From Allochromatium palmeri (GTDB taxonomy: Bacteria; Pseudomonadota; Gammaproteobacteria; Chromatiales; Chromatiaceae): DNA of 64,000 bases. Position numbers and translations under genes: made by a program. This document shows, piece after piece, positions 30,821 through 40,387 of this stretch (positions are counted from its first letter, which is position 1; every line of letters begins with the position of its first letter). A model generated the notes under the pieces. It worked only from the letters and a program-made list of their open reading frames with translations, was not told where the DNA came from and did not search any database. The stretch is taken from NCBI RefSeq assembly GCF_009720725.1, contig NZ_WNKT01000020.1, positions 1-64,000 on the forward strand. Direction: 5' to 3'.

Positions 30821-32725
30821 TCAGCCTGTGTGTTCGTGCCGCGCGAACTCGGCATGCAGACTGGCGATGACGCCGGGCGCATCGAGTCCGATGCTCGCGA
30901 GCTGTTCATGGTGTTCGGCGTGATCGATATAACGATCCGGCAGACCCAGATGCAGACAGCGCCTGACCACGCCATGCGCCGCCAGCAACTCGGCCACGCC
31001 ACTGCCCGCGCCGCCCGCGATGGCGTTCTCCTCTAGCGTAACCAGGATCTCGTGGCGCGCGGCCAGATCCAGGATCAGCGCCTCGTCGAGTGGCTTGACG
31101 AAGCGCATATCAGCAACCGTGGCATCGAAGACTTCAGCGGCTTCCAGCGCGGTCTTGACCAGCGGGCCGAAGGCGAGCAGCGCCATCCGTGATCCCTCGC
31201 GCCGGATCTCGCCCCGGCCGAGCGGCAGCGCCGGAGCGTTTGGATCGATCGCGACGCCTGGACCGCCGCCGCGCGGATAGCGCACCAGCGCCGGCCCCTC
31301 GTACTCATAGGCGGTCTTGAGCATCCGCCGACACTCGTTCTCGTTCGAGGGCGCCAGGATGATCAGGTTCGGAATCGGACGGCAGAAGCTCAGATCGAAG
31401 CTGCCGGCGTGGGTCGCGCCGTCCGGCCCGACCAACCCGCCGCGATCGACCGCGAAGGTCACGTCCAGGTTTTGCAGCGCGACGTCGTGGATGAGCTGGT
31501 CATAGGCGCGTTGCAGGAAGCTCGAATAGATGGCCACCACCGGCTTCAGCCCCTCGCAGGCCATCCCGGCGGCCAGCGTCACGGCATGCTGTTCGGCGAT
31601 GCCGACGTCGAAATACCGCTCGGGGAAGCGCTTGGAGAAGGCGGTCAACCCCGAACCTTCGCACATGGCCGGCGTGATACCGACCAGACGCGGATCGGCC
31701 TCGGCGGTGTCATAGAGCCAGCCGCCGAAGATCTGCGTATAGGTCAGGGCGGAACTCTTGGCCTTGAGCAACTGCCCCGTATGGCGGTCGAAGGGCGTGA
31801 CGCCGTGATAGGCCACCGGCTGACCCTCGGCCGGCTCGAAGCCGCGTCCCTTCTTGGTCACGACGTGCAGCAGACGCTGGCCCGGCATGCCCTTGATGTT
31901 GCGCAGGGTGCGCAGCAGTCCATCCATGTCGTGTCCGTCGACCGGGCCGATGTAGTTGAAACCCAGTTCCTCGAACAGCGTGCTGGGCATCAGCATGCCC
32001 TTCATGTGCTCTTCCCAGCGCCCGACCAGATGGCGCAACTGCGGCATCCCGGCCAGGGCATGCTTGCTGCCCTCGCGCACGCTGGTGTAGAGCTTGCCCG
32101 AGAGCAGACGCGCCAGATGGTTGCTGATCGCGCCGACCGGCGGCGAGATCGACATTTCGTTGTCGTTGAGGATGACGACCAGATCGATGTCCATCGAGCC
32201 GGCATGGTTGAGCGCCTCGAAGGCCATGCCGGCACTGAGCGCGCCATCGCCGATGATGGCGATCACGGTTCGCCGCTCGCCTTTCTGCTTGGCGGCAAGC
32301 GCCATGCCGAGTGCGGCGCTGATCGAGGTGCTGGAGTGTCCGACGCCAAAGGTGTCGTACTCGCTCTCGCCGAGTTTGGGGAAACCGGAGACGCCGTTTT
32401 TCTGGCGCAGGGTGCACATGCGCTCGCGCCGTCCGGTGAGGATCTTGTGCGGATAGGCTTGATGACCGACGTCCCACACCAAGCGATCATCGGGTGTATC
32501 GAAGATGTAGTGCAGCCCGAGCGTCAGCTCCACCACGCCGAGCCCGGCCGCCAGGTGTCCGCCGGTCTTGGAGACGCATTCGATCAAAAAGGAGCGCAGC
32601 TCGCTGGCAAGTTCAGTGAGCTGGCTCTCGGGCAGCGCCCGCAGGTCGGTCGGGCTGTCGATCAAGTCCAGGAGAGGACGTCGGTGCGCGCCGACGCCGG
32701 AATCGGTCAGGGTGCGATGTGGCAT
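30821..32725 (-). CDS. dxs: 1-deoxy-D-xylulose-5-phosphate synthase
   Basis: Thiamine-diphosphate enzyme opening the non-mevalonate isoprenoid pathway from pyruvate and glyceraldehyde-3-phosphate. At 634 residues it has normal length. The [18 protein letters not shown] motif binds ThDP, the transketolase-like middle domain has the catalytic glutamate region ([15 protein letters not shown]), and the C-terminal domain begins near residue 500. It heads a two-gene unit with gloB and diverges from cysS. Confidence 0.97.
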   Translation of the reverse strand: MPHRTLTDSGVGAHRRPLLDLIDSPTDLRALPESQLTELASELRSFLIECVSKTGGHLAAGLGVVELTLGLHYIFDTPDDRLVWDVGHQAYPHKILTGRRERMCTLRQKNGVSGFPKLGESEYDTFGVGHSSTSISAALGMALAAKQKGERRTVIAIIGDGALSAGMAFEALNHAGSMDIDLVVILNDNEMSISPPVGAISNHLARLLSGKLYTSVREGSKHALAGMPQLRHLVGRWEEHMKGMLMPSTLFEELGFNYIGPVDGHDMDGLLRTLRNIKGMPGQRLLHVVTKKGRGFEPAEGQPVAYHGVTPFDRHTGQLLKAKSSALTYTQIFGGWLYDTAEADPRLVGITPAMCEGSGLTAFSKRFPERYFDVGIAEQHAVTLAAGMACEGLKPVVAIYSSFLQRAYDQLIHDVALQNLDVTFAVDRGGLVGPDGATHAGSFDLSFCRPIPNLIILAPSNENECRRMLKTAYEYEGPALVRYPRGGGPGVAIDPNAPALPLGRGEIRREGSRMALLAFGPLVKTALEAAEVFDATVADMRFVKPLDEALILDLAARHEILVTLEENAIAGGAGSGVAELLAAHGVVRRCLHLGLPDRYIDHAEHHEQLASIGLDAPGVIASLHAEFARHEHTG

Positions 32726-32885
32726 GGTCTCTGGCGGCTATCGTGTGACAAGCGGCTTATCTTAGTGCAATCGTCGCGGAACTGCCCAACCGATCGTAGA
32801 CCGTCGAAGATCGATCGCCTCCCGAGCCCGCGCCTTTGCTACCATGGGGACTCAATGTCGGTCATTTCAAACCCAAGCCATCGCG

Positions 32886-34274
32886 ATGCTACAGATCCAC
32901 AACAGCCTGACTCGTCAAAAAGCCCCGTTTCAACCCATCGAACCCGGCAAGGTCCGGATGTATGTCTGCGGCATGACGGTCTATGACTACTGTCATCTCG
33001 GGCATGCACGGGTGCTGGTGGTGTTCGACGTGGTCTATCGCTATCTGCGCGCGCTTGGCTACGAGGTGACCTATATCCGCAATATCACGGATATCGATGA
33101 CAAGATCATCCGCCGCGCCAATGAGAACGGCGAGCCGTTCCAGGCACTGACCGAGCGTTTCATCACGGCCATGCGCGAGGACAGCGCGGCGCTTGGTGTG
33201 CAGCCGCCGACCGATGAGCCGCGCGCCACCGCGCACATCGGCGAGATCGTCGCCATGGTCCAGACCCTGATCGACAAGGGGCTCGCCTATGTCGCCGACA
33301 ATGGCGACGTCTACTATGCCGTCAGCCGCTTTCCCGACTACGGCAAGCTTTCGGGCAAGGATCCGGCCGATCTGCGCGCCGGGGCGCGGGTCGAAATCGG
33401 CGAGTCCAAGCGCGATCCGCTCGACTTCGCGCTCTGGAAGTCGGCCAAGCCCGGCGAGCCGTCCTGGGACTCGCCCTGGGGACTAGGTCGCCCCGGCTGG
33501 CACATCGAGTGCTCGGCCATGAGCACCGGCTGTCTGGGCAACCATTTCGATATTCACGGCGGCGGGGCCGATCTCCAGTTTCCGCATCACGAAAACGAAA
33601 TTGCCCAGTCCGAGGGGGCGACGGGCGAGCCGTTCGTCAATGTCTGGATGCACAACGGTTTCGTGCGCGTCAACGAGGAGAAGATGTCCAAGTCGCTGGG
33701 CAATTTCTTCACCGTGCGCGAGATCCTGCGGCTCTACCGGCCCGAGGAAGTGCGTTATTTCATCCTCACCAGCCACTACCGCAGTCCGCTCAACTACGAC
33801 GACAGCGCGCTCCAGCAGGCGCGCGCGGCCCTGACCCGGCTCTATACCGCCTTGCGCGGACTGCCTGAGTCGGCGCCCGCCGAGGGCGAGTCCTTCCGCG
33901 CGCGCTTTCAGGCGGCGATGGACGATGATTTCAATACTCCAGTGGCCCTCGCTGTGCTCTTTGAGCTGGCGCGCGAGATCAACAGGCTCCGTGCCGATGG
34001 TTCGGACCAGCAGGCCGCTGCACACGGCGCCCTGCTGTGCGAGCTGGGCGCTGTCCTGGGTCTGCTCCAGGACGATCCCGAGGTCTATCTGCGCGGCGGC
34101 GTCGACGCGGAGGGGCCGAGCGACGCCGAGATCGAGGCCATGATCGAGCAGCGCCGCGCCGCGCGCGCCAACAAGGACTGGGCCGAAGCGGATCGGATGC
34201 GCGAGGCGCTCACGGCGGCGGGCGTCGTACTGGAAGACGGCCCCCAGGGCACGACCTGGCGGCGGGCCGGCTGA
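32886..34274 (+). CDS. cysS: cysteinyl-tRNA synthetase
   Basis: Class I synthetase charging tRNA-Cys. The 462-residue product from ATG 32886 has the zinc cysteine and HIGH-type motif ([16 protein letters not shown]), further zinc ligands in WHIECSAMS and HHENE, and KMSKS in [11 protein letters not shown]. An upstream in-frame ATG at 32844 would add 14 residues without homology. A weak GGACCC-GGTT-GGGTC hairpin at about 34333-34347 may mark the 3' end. Confidence 0.97.
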   Translation: MLQIHNSLTRQKAPFQPIEPGKVRMYVCGMTVYDYCHLGHARVLVVFDVVYRYLRALGYEVTYIRNITDIDDKIIRRANENGEPFQALTERFITAMREDSAALGVQPPTDEPRATAHIGEIVAMVQTLIDKGLAYVADNGDVYYAVSRFPDYGKLSGKDPADLRAGARVEIGESKRDPLDFALWKSAKPGEPSWDSPWGLGRPGWHIECSAMSTGCLGNHFDIHGGGADLQFPHHENEIAQSEGATGEPFVNVWMHNGFVRVNEEKMSKSLGNFFTVREILRLYRPEEVRYFILTSHYRSPLNYDDSALQQARAALTRLYTALRGLPESAPAEGESFRARFQAAMDDDFNTPVALAVLFELAREINRLRADGSDQQAAAHGALLCELGAVLGLLQDDPEVYLRGGVDAEGPSDAEIEAMIEQRRAARANKDWAEADRMREALTAAGVVLEDGPQGTTWRRAG

Positions 34275-34483
34275 ATCGCGGATCGATCCGGGACAGAGTT
34301 GCACGAAATCTTGGCCTAGATCATGGTTTCATGGACCCGGTTGGGTCTATGTTTAGGTCGTCAGTGCCCCCTTTTCCACACATCGCTCATGGATACTGGA
34401 AAGCGGGCGTGCTGTTGACTGAGCTGAGCAAGGATCGGCTTGCAAGGCGAGTTGTTTCCCACTAATAACGAGATCGATACAAA

Positions 34484-34867
34484 ATGAAAAAGCACATGTC
34501 CCGTTTCGCGACCGTTGGCCTGCCTTTGATCCTGGTTGCCCTGAGTGGGTGTAATCGATCCTCCGAGGTGAGTTTCTCACAGGACGTGCAGCCTATTATC
34601 AGCAAACATTGTGCTGAGTGCCATTTACCCAACGGGCAGGGGCATGCCGCCAGTGGCTTTCTGGTCGAGTCCTATGACAGCCTGATGAAGGGCACCAAGT
34701 TCGGTCCGGTAGTGGTTCCGGGGGACGCGGTGTCGAGCAGTCTCTATCGCTTAGTGGCCGGTGAGGTCGATGAATCCATTCGCATGCCGCACGGCAAGGA
34801 TCCACTGCCTACTGCCGAGATTGCCGTGATCGAGGCCTGGATCACCCAGGGTGCCAAAAACAATTGA
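34484..34867 (+). CDS. small lipoprotein c-type cytochrome
   Basis: The 127-residue protein has a lipoprotein signal peptide with lipobox ALSGC (Cys at about residue 23) and one heme-binding motif CAECH near residue 45. A methionine-containing distal stretch (SIRMPHGKDPLP) could supply the sixth heme ligand. This layout matches the short class I cytochrome domains also called PSCyt1-like. It should sit in the periplasm or on the outer membrane as a single-heme electron carrier. No oxidase gene is adjacent, so its partner is unknown. Confidence 0.85.
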   Translation: MKKHMSRFATVGLPLILVALSGCNRSSEVSFSQDVQPIISKHCAECHLPNGQGHAASGFLVESYDSLMKGTKFGPVVVPGDAVSSSLYRLVAGEVDESIRMPHGKDPLPTAEIAVIEAWITQGAKNN

Positions 34868-34932
34868 TGCGCCTTAATCCACACAGGCGCCAAGCGCGCG
34901 AAGGTCCGTCATGTATCGACTGAGCCTTTAAA

Positions 34933-34950
34933 AGCCGGTCGGCGTACCGG
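34933..34950 (+). terminator. weak hairpin after the cytochrome gene
   Basis: GCCGGT and ACCGGC pair around CGGCGT, followed by GTGTTT. A modest terminator at best. The rest of the 326-nt gap up to 35193 holds only the regulator box at 35108 and the start of the duplicated block. Confidence 0.35.
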
Positions 34951-35107
34951 CGTGTTTGGCGTCTTTGTGGTTCCAGACTCGACTCCAGCTTGGAGCACTG
35001 CAAGACGACATGGTCTGTGGGCGTGGTGTTTCATCCGCCATTGATCGTCCGACGCGTTTCAGCGTTGGTGTACAGCGGCCACTTCAGCCGCCGGCCCCAC
35101 AGAAACG

Positions 35108-35142
35108 TCACAACTTCCTCACGATTCCCACCGAGTTCCTCC
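35108..35142 (+). promoter_or_regulatory. putative BaeR-like box A
   Basis: TCACAACTTCC is followed by two further TTCC elements at steps of 10 and 11 bp (35114, 35124, 35135), a spacing typical of OmpR-family regulators binding one face of the helix. It begins 86 bp before the start codon at 35194, exactly as box B does before its gene. Confidence 0.55.
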
Positions 35143-35193
35143 TTGTTTGTTTGCCACACTCGTTGGCAGGCCACAATGATCGAGGACATCCAC

Positions 35194-36659
35194 ATGTCAA
35201 TCAGTCGATACTCTCAAACCGCCGCCACAGCGCTTTTTTGCATCATCGGCGCCTCTGTCACCGGCGTGAGCGCCCAACCCAATGGTGGTCATGGCGGCGA
35301 TCCAGGCGGTATGCACCACAGACCGCCACCGCCCCCTGAAGCCATCGAGGCCTGTGCCGAGCTGACCGTGCAGGAGGCCTGTCAATTCACCAGCCCACGA
35401 GGCACCGTGGAAGGACTCTGCATCCTGCCGCCAAACGGAGACCAGACCCTGGTCTGTGCGCCCAACTTTTCGGCACAGAGGAGCACCGATCCCTATGCCA
35501 TCGTCGACACCGGGCAAAGCGCCTGCTATGCCGACAGCGGCGATGCAATCGCCTGTCCAGCCCAGGGACGCGCCTTTTCCGGGCAGGATGCTCAGCACCA
35601 GGGCCAGGCGCCCAATTTCGCCGACAACGGCGATGGCACCATTATCGACAGGGTCACCGGCCTCATCTGGCAGCAGAGCACGGACACCAATGGCGACGGT
35701 CTCCTGAACGTCGCCGACAAGCTCAGCTATGCCCAGGCACTCAGCTATTGCGAAAACTTGAGCCTCGCCGATCAGGACGACTGGCGACTGCCTGACATCA
35801 AAACGCTCTATTCGCTGATCGACTTCCGCGGTCGGGATCCGAGCGGCTACGAGGAGACCGATACCGCCGGCCTGATCCCCTTCATCGATACGACCTATTT
35901 CGATTTCGCCTATGGCGATACCAGTGCCGGGGAGCGCATCATCGACGCCCAATATGCCTCCAGCACCCTGTACGTCGGCGGCGACCTCCTGTTCGGCGTC
36001 AACTTCGCCGACGGGCGGATCAAGGGCTATGGCCTCAATCTGTTTGGGCGTGAAAAGACCTTCCCGGTCCTCTGCGTGCGTGGCCATGAAGCCTACGGAT
36101 ACAACGACTTCGTCGACAATGGCGACGGCACCATCAGCGATCGCGCCACCGGTCTTATGTGGGCACGCGACGACAGTGGCAGCGACATCCCCGGCGGACT
36201 CAACTGGGAACAGGCTTTAGCCTGGGTCGAATCGCAGAACACAGCGCGGTATCTGGGCTACAGCGATTGGCGCCTGCCCAACGTCAAGGAGCTGCAAGGT
36301 CTGGTGGACTATAGCCGCTCGCCTGAGACCACCGCGAGCGCGGCCATCGATCCGCGCTTCAACGCCACCGCCATCATCAACGAAGCGGGCCAGACCGACT
36401 TTCCCTTCTACTGGAGAGCAGCACCACCCACGCCAACTGGACGGACAATCCCAGCTCGGCGGGCGCCTATGTCGCCTTCGGTCGCGCGCTGGGGTTCATC
36501 GATGGTCAATGGGTCGACATCCACGGCGCGGGCGCACAACGCAGTGATCCGAAAGCCGGTGATCCAGCTAACTTCCCCACCGGTCGCGGTCCTCAGGGTG
36601 ATGCGATCCGTATCTACAATACGGTGCGTCTGGTGCGCGATGATCGGAGGTGGCCATGA
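35194..36659 (+). pseudogene. secreted DUF1566 (Lcl) protein, copy A, frameshifted
   Basis: Sec signal peptide (cleavage near VSAQP), then the PPPEAI four-cysteine module (about residues 40-90), an EF-hand-like DTNGDGLLNVAD loop and two DUF1566/Lcl domains with NGDGTI.DR.TGL.W and DWRLP motifs. Compared with copy B at 47988 it carries two extra bases near 36414-36417 (CTGGAGAGCAGC against CTGGAGCAGC). This shifts the frame after FPFYW and scrambles the last 80 residues; the shifted frame runs to 36819. Start ATG 35194 has GAGGA 8 nt upstream. It may be a real decay event or a sequencing error; the DNA beyond the shift still encodes the correct tail in another frame. Confidence 0.85.
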
Positions 36660-36790
36660 GTGGTGCGCTCAGCGGTCTCGGCGGTCTGTCATCGATGATG
36701 CAGGGCATGGGGGCGATGGCCAACCGGCCGTGCCCCGATCCATCGCAGATGGCGGAACAACTGGTTTCCACGCTCGATACCAGCGGCTAG
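36656..36790 (+). CDS. 44-residue small ORF, copy A
   Basis: Starts at ATG 36656, overlapping the stop of the DUF1566 gene as ATGA, with a CGGAGG ribosome-binding site just ahead. The product is rich in Met, Gly and Ser, contains one cysteine (RPCPDPSQMAEQL) and ends LDTSG. That ending resembles the entry to an EF-hand loop, as if a longer calcium-binding protein had been truncated. The copy at 49448 encodes the same peptide, so it has been kept or is very recent. Function unknown. Confidence 0.55.
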   Translation: MSGALSGLGGLSSMMQGMGAMANRPCPDPSQMAEQLVSTLDTSG

Positions 36791-36819
36791 GGCTGGCCCG
36801 ATGGAGGGACTCGAAATAG

Positions 36820-38334
36820 ATGCGCATCGGTCTTACGGCGAAGCTCCTGCTCATGCTCGGCGTCACCAGCCTGGTGTCGGTGCTGGCCATGGCGCTCGCG
36901 GCCCGCTGGAGCTTCCAGCACGGCTTTCTCGACTACCTGGGCCAGCAGGAGCTTGCGCGAATCGCTCCGCTGCGCGAGGTGCTGCGTCCCATCTATGCCC
37001 GTGACGGATCCTGGGCGTATTTCGAGCATGCCCCCCGTGCCTGGCCGCGTTTCGTCGATGACAGCCTCAAGCCGGATCGCGCGCGACGCCCCCCAGGGCC
37101 ACCTCCTGGGGCACCGAATGAGTCCGGCAAGGAATCGCCCCCAGGTCCGCATGTGCAGGACGCCCCAACACCGCACGAGCCAGGGCCGCCGCGTCACCTA
37201 TCAGGTCCGGCTCCGGGTCCGGGGCGGCCCCCGCCGCCCCCGCCGCGAGAACTCTTGGGTCTGCGAGTCCACCTGCTGGATGCCCAGGGCCGCCAGGTGG
37301 CCGGCGCGTCGCCGATTGCTCAAGAGCCCTTACGCCTGCCGATCGAGCTGGACGGGGCCGTGATCGGCTGGCTGCTGCTGTCGCCCCCGCAGTGGTTCGA
37401 GGACAATCTCGCCCAGCGTTTCAACAGCCAGCACAATCGCTCGCTGGCCTGGATCTCGGTCGGCGTGCTCGCCCTGGCGCTCCTGGTCGGTTGGGTGTTC
37501 GGTGAGGGGCTCCTGCGGCGCATCCAGAACCTGGCGCGCGGGTCGCGTCAGCTGGCCGGTGGGGACTTCGGCACCCGCATCCTCGACCAGGGCCACGACG
37601 AGCTGAGCGCCCTGTCTGAAGATTTCAATCGTCTGGCTGCGACCTTGGAGCGCAACGAGGAACTCAGGCGCCGCAGCATGGCCGATGTGTCCCACGAGCT
37701 GCGCACCCCGGTCGCCGTGGCCCGTGCCGAGCTGGACGCCCTGATCGACGGCATCCGGCCCTGCAACAAAGCGAACCTGGAGCAGGTCCAGGGTCGGCTC
37801 CTGGCACTGGTGCGGTTGCTGGACGACCTCTACGACCTGGCCCTGTCGGACGCGGGCGCGCTGGCCTATCGCTTCTCACCGCTGGATCTCGGCGAGACCG
37901 TCCAGGCAGCGATCTCGCAGATGGAGGACGCCTTCGCGCGCCAAGGCATCGCGCTGTGTCTGGAGTGCGACGACGCGCTGCCGATGGACGGGGATCGCGG
38001 ACGCCTGCGCCAGGTGCTCGACAACCTGCTCGGCAACAGCCTGCGCTACACCGATTCCGGGGGTGTGACGCGGGTCGTGGCGAGCCGTGAGGGAGCCTGG
38101 ATTCAAGTGAGCGTTGAGGATACCGCCCCCGGCGTCGCGCCCGAGGCGTTGGAGCGCCTGTTCGACCGCTTCTACCGCGTCGAGGCCTCGCGCTCGCGCG
38201 CCAAGGGCGGCGCGGGGCTCGGCCTGGCGATCTGCCGCAACATCATCGAGGCTCATCACGGCCGCATCCAGGCCAGGGCCGCAGACGCCGGGGGCTTGGC
38301 CATCGATATCCGTCTACCGGCGTCGGACGACTGA
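36820..38334 (+). CDS. BaeS-like sensor histidine kinase with Pro-rich periplasmic loop
   Basis: The 504-residue kinase has a first membrane span (about 8-28), a periplasmic region (29-204) whose residues 85-145 are extremely proline-rich, a second span (about 205-225), HAMP (about 226-280), and HisKA with H292 in DVSHELRTPVAV. The HATPase domain has N-box NLLGNSLRYT, G1 EDTAPGV and G2 GGAGLGLAI. The cytoplasmic half (RNEELRRR.MADVSHELRTP..LYDLALSDAGAL) strongly resembles BaeS, and the BaeR-like regulators nearby fit as partners. It follows the 44-codon ORF by 29 nt. It is the only intact kinase of the locus. Confidence 0.92.
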   Translation: MRIGLTAKLLLMLGVTSLVSVLAMALAARWSFQHGFLDYLGQQELARIAPLREVLRPIYARDGSWAYFEHAPRAWPRFVDDSLKPDRARRPPGPPPGAPNESGKESPPGPHVQDAPTPHEPGPPRHLSGPAPGPGRPPPPPPRELLGLRVHLLDAQGRQVAGASPIAQEPLRLPIELDGAVIGWLLLSPPQWFEDNLAQRFNSQHNRSLAWISVGVLALALLVGWVFGEGLLRRIQNLARGSRQLAGGDFGTRILDQGHDELSALSEDFNRLAATLERNEELRRRSMADVSHELRTPVAVARAELDALIDGIRPCNKANLEQVQGRLLALVRLLDDLYDLALSDAGALAYRFSPLDLGETVQAAISQMEDAFARQGIALCLECDDALPMDGDRGRLRQVLDNLLGNSLRYTDSGGVTRVVASREGAWIQVSVEDTAPGVAPEALERLFDRFYRVEASRSRAKGGAGLGLAICRNIIEAHHGRIQARAADAGGLAIDIRLPASDD

Positions 38335-38412
38335 ATCCCAGGTCTCACGATTCGCTCACGATTCGCTCAAAGCGACGCCTCAGTCGGCTCTTAGACTGGA
38401 GCCACCTCAACG
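38067..38412. repeat. duplicated block, copy A (right part)
   Basis: The kinase 3' end and the following promoter region match 49619-49953. The sequence between 36827 and 38066 (1240 nt of kinase) is missing from copy B. Confidence 0.88.
38345..38369 (+). promoter_or_regulatory. putative BaeR-like box D (perfect 11-bp tandem repeat)
   Basis: TCACGATTCGC occurs twice in tandem (38345-38355 and 38356-38366), followed by TCA. The step is 11 bp. It starts 85 bp before the 91-codon gene; a TAGACT -10-like hexamer lies at 38392-38397. In copy B one of the two units is missing. Confidence 0.6.
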
Positions 38413-38429
38413 AAATCAGAGAGTCTGAG

Positions 38430-38705
38430 ATGCGTAAGAATCGAACCAACGCCATGATGGCACTCCTCGTTCTGCTGCTTGCCGGTCTGGCGACGACCGC
38501 GTCCGCCAGGCCCGGTCCCGGCGATGGCCGACGCGGCCCGCCGCCCGAGGCGATCGCGGCGTGCAATAGCAAGAGCACAAACGATTCATGCAGTTTCACC
38601 GGTCGCCATGACGACACCATCACGGGCACCTGCATCACACCCCCGGACAGCGATCAGTTCGCCTGTGTGCCGGAGGGCGGCCCCCCGCAGCACGGCGGTC
38701 GCTGA
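38430..38705 (+). CDS. secreted 91-residue peptide with four-cysteine PPPEAI module
   Basis: A clear Sec signal peptide (hydrophobic core MMALLVLLLAGLATT, cleavage after ASA at residue 26) is followed by a Pro/Gly-rich linker and the module PPPEAIAAC. Four cysteines are spaced 8, 13 and 10 residues apart. The same module opens the mature part of both DUF1566 proteins. The gene lies between the kinase and the PqqD-like operon and has its own regulator box. It could be a periplasmic sensor ligand, a metal- or calcium-binding peptide, or the substrate of the downstream enzymes; none is shown. Confidence 0.8.
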   Translation: MRKNRTNAMMALLVLLLAGLATTASARPGPGDGRRGPPPEAIAACNSKSTNDSCSFTGRHDDTITGTCITPPDSDQFACVPEGGPPQHGGR

Positions 38706-38839
38706 TCGGCTCGCCGGCATACCATTCCCCCCACGGGCAGGGACGCCCGACCTGAATCGCCAAATCCCGGCTGTGGTTCGGACGGCCCGGCGGAGGGATG
38801 CCTGCTCGCCGCTGAGTGTCCTGAGCATAGCGTCTCGCC

Positions 38840-38864
38840 TCACAATTTCCTCCAGGTTTCCCCC
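38840..38864 (+). promoter_or_regulatory. putative BaeR-like box C
   Basis: TCACAATTTCC is followed by TTTCCCCC, with the TTCC cores 11 bp apart. It lies 90 bp before the PqqD-like start codon and resembles box B over about 25 bp. Confidence 0.55.
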
Positions 38865-38929
38865 TCTTCGCACCCAGGTCGTCCTCCATCATCAGCGTGA
38901 GCTGACCACCACCCGAGCAGAAATCCGAT

Positions 38930-39214
38930 ATGACCGAACCCGCGACCAATTCCCTCCACGATCGATCCGACGCGCCCGCACTGCCGCGCCTCGACGATCT
39001 GGTCTTGAGCGACGACGGCCATGCCTTCGACCGCAGGACGGGCCGCAGCTTCTGCGTCAACCCGACCGGCCGACTGGTCCTGGAGCTGACCCAGGCCGGA
39101 CGTCCGCGGCCAGAGGTCATCGGCGAACTCGCCGCACGCTATGCCCAGCACCCAGCGGTGGCCGCCGCCGCACTGGAGACCTTCTATAGCCAGATTCGGA
39201 GGTACTTTTCATGA
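38930..39214 (+). CDS. PqqD-like RiPP-recognition-element protein
   Basis: The 94-residue protein fits the PqqD fold: a beta hairpin (DLVLSDDGHAFDRRTGRSF) followed by the conserved N-P-T-G turn and helices (RLVLELTQAGRPRPEVIGELAARY). PqqD-type domains bind leader regions of peptides and hand them to modifying enzymes. No radical-SAM gene is present; instead it overlaps an ATP-grasp ligase gene by 4 nt (ATGA). It may present a peptide or protein substrate to that ligase. It is the first gene of a four-gene unit under box C. Confidence 0.82.
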   Translation: MTEPATNSLHDRSDAPALPRLDDLVLSDDGHAFDRRTGRSFCVNPTGRLVLELTQAGRPRPEVIGELAARYAQHPAVAAAALETFYSQIRRYFS

Positions 39215-40338
39215 TCGCGCGTATCGGAGCGTCACCCTGGTCCCAGTGGAACCTCGCCGTGACGGGCATCAACGCGAGCCCGGAGAATCCGGGGCCGGGC
39301 TGCGCGGTCGCGCGCTGCCTCAGTGAAGCGAGCGGCTTTCGCGGACGCGTGCTGGGTCTCGGCTACGAGACCCTCGACGCCGGGCTCTATCAGCCGGACG
39401 ACTGTGCCGGCGGCTACCTTCTACCCTATCCCGCCAGCGGCAGCCAGGCCTTGTTGGAGCGGCTCGACGACATCCTGAGTTGCGAGCGCATCGACGCCAT
39501 CATTCCAAGCCTGGATGCCGAGCTGCCCAACTTCATCGACCTGGAGCCGACCCTGGCCAGGCGGGGGGTGCGCATGCTGCTTCCCAGTCGGGCCCAACTG
39601 CGCCGCCGCGACAAGGACCGGCTGCCGGCGCTGTGCGCCCAGGCCGGGGTGGCGACGCCACGGGTGCGGCCGATCAGCGACCTGCGCTTCTTCGAGCGCT
39701 GCACCAAACCCGAGGAGGGCGGTTGGACCTGGCCATTGGTGGTCAAGGGCGTGTTCTACGATGCCTTCGTGGTGCACGACCCGGAGGAGGCCGCCGAGCG
39801 GTTTCGCCAGATCGCCGACGCCTGGGGTTACCCCGTGCTGGTGCAGGAGCACGTCGCCGGGGAGGAGGTGAACCTGACTGCTTTGGGCGACGGCAGCGGG
39901 GCCTTGATCGGGCCAGTGATGATGCGCAAGCAGGCCGTCACCGACAAGGGCAAGGCTTGGGCCGGGGTGGCCATCGACGACAGCGATCTGCTCGCCGCCG
40001 GGGAGCGCCTGATGCGGACGCTGGCCTGGCGCGGCCCTCTGGAGCTGGAGCTGCTGCGCGACGCCGCCGGCACCCTGCATCTGATCGAGATCAATCCGCG
40101 CTTCCCGGCCTGGGTCTACCTCTCCCACGGGGTCGGACGCAATCTGCCGGTCGCCCTGCTGGCCCTGCTGCACGGAACCGCCGCCGCGAACCTGCCGCTG
40201 GCCGAGCCGCGTCCCGGGGTCACCTTTATCCGCCATGCCCGCGATCTGATCGTGGAGATGGACGACCTGGTAAGCGTGACCATGACGGGCGCCACCCGGC
40301 GTCAATCCGCAGAACCGCGCCACCGGTTGATCGCCTGA
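39211..40338 (+). CDS. ATP-grasp ligase (carbamoyl-phosphate-synthase-like)
   Basis: The 375 residues form an ATP-grasp enzyme of the CPSase-L/PylC type: an N-terminal Rossmann-like domain (1-125, with IIPSLDAELPNF), a central domain with LVVKGVFYDAF and VLVQEHVAGEEVNLT, and the metal-binding C-terminal motif LHLIEINPRFPAW. It should activate a carboxylate with ATP and join it to an amine. Translational overlap with the PqqD-like gene and the next PLP enzyme gene 49 nt downstream suggest that it ligates an amino acid to a peptide, or joins two amino acids. The substrate is unknown. Confidence 0.88.
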   Translation: MIARIGASPWSQWNLAVTGINASPENPGPGCAVARCLSEASGFRGRVLGLGYETLDAGLYQPDDCAGGYLLPYPASGSQALLERLDDILSCERIDAIIPSLDAELPNFIDLEPTLARRGVRMLLPSRAQLRRRDKDRLPALCAQAGVATPRVRPISDLRFFERCTKPEEGGWTWPLVVKGVFYDAFVVHDPEEAAERFRQIADAWGYPVLVQEHVAGEEVNLTALGDGSGALIGPVMMRKQAVTDKGKAWAGVAIDDSDLLAAGERLMRTLAWRGPLELELLRDAAGTLHLIEINPRFPAWVYLSHGVGRNLPVALLALLHGTAAANLPLAEPRPGVTFIRHARDLIVEMDDLVSVTMTGATRRQSAEPRHRLIA

Positions 40339-40387
40339 TCCGGCGCGCCGCCTGACTGTCATTCCATCATCGTCGAGGACCATCGAC

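Larger units (their letters stand above)
35070..36826. repeat. duplicated block, copy A (left part)
   Basis: From GTACAGCGGCCAC at 35070 through the first 7 bases of the kinase gene this segment matches 47864-49618 at high identity, including the upstream regulator box, the DUF1566 gene and the 44-codon ORF. Copy A continues at 38067-38412 with the part that follows the junction in copy B. Confidence 0.9.

Noticed and set aside
34990-36819. 609-codon reading of DUF1566 copy A
   Set aside because: The frame starts 204 nt upstream of the signal peptide, runs through the promoter box, and after 36414 follows the shifted frame; the homologous copy B defines the true limits.
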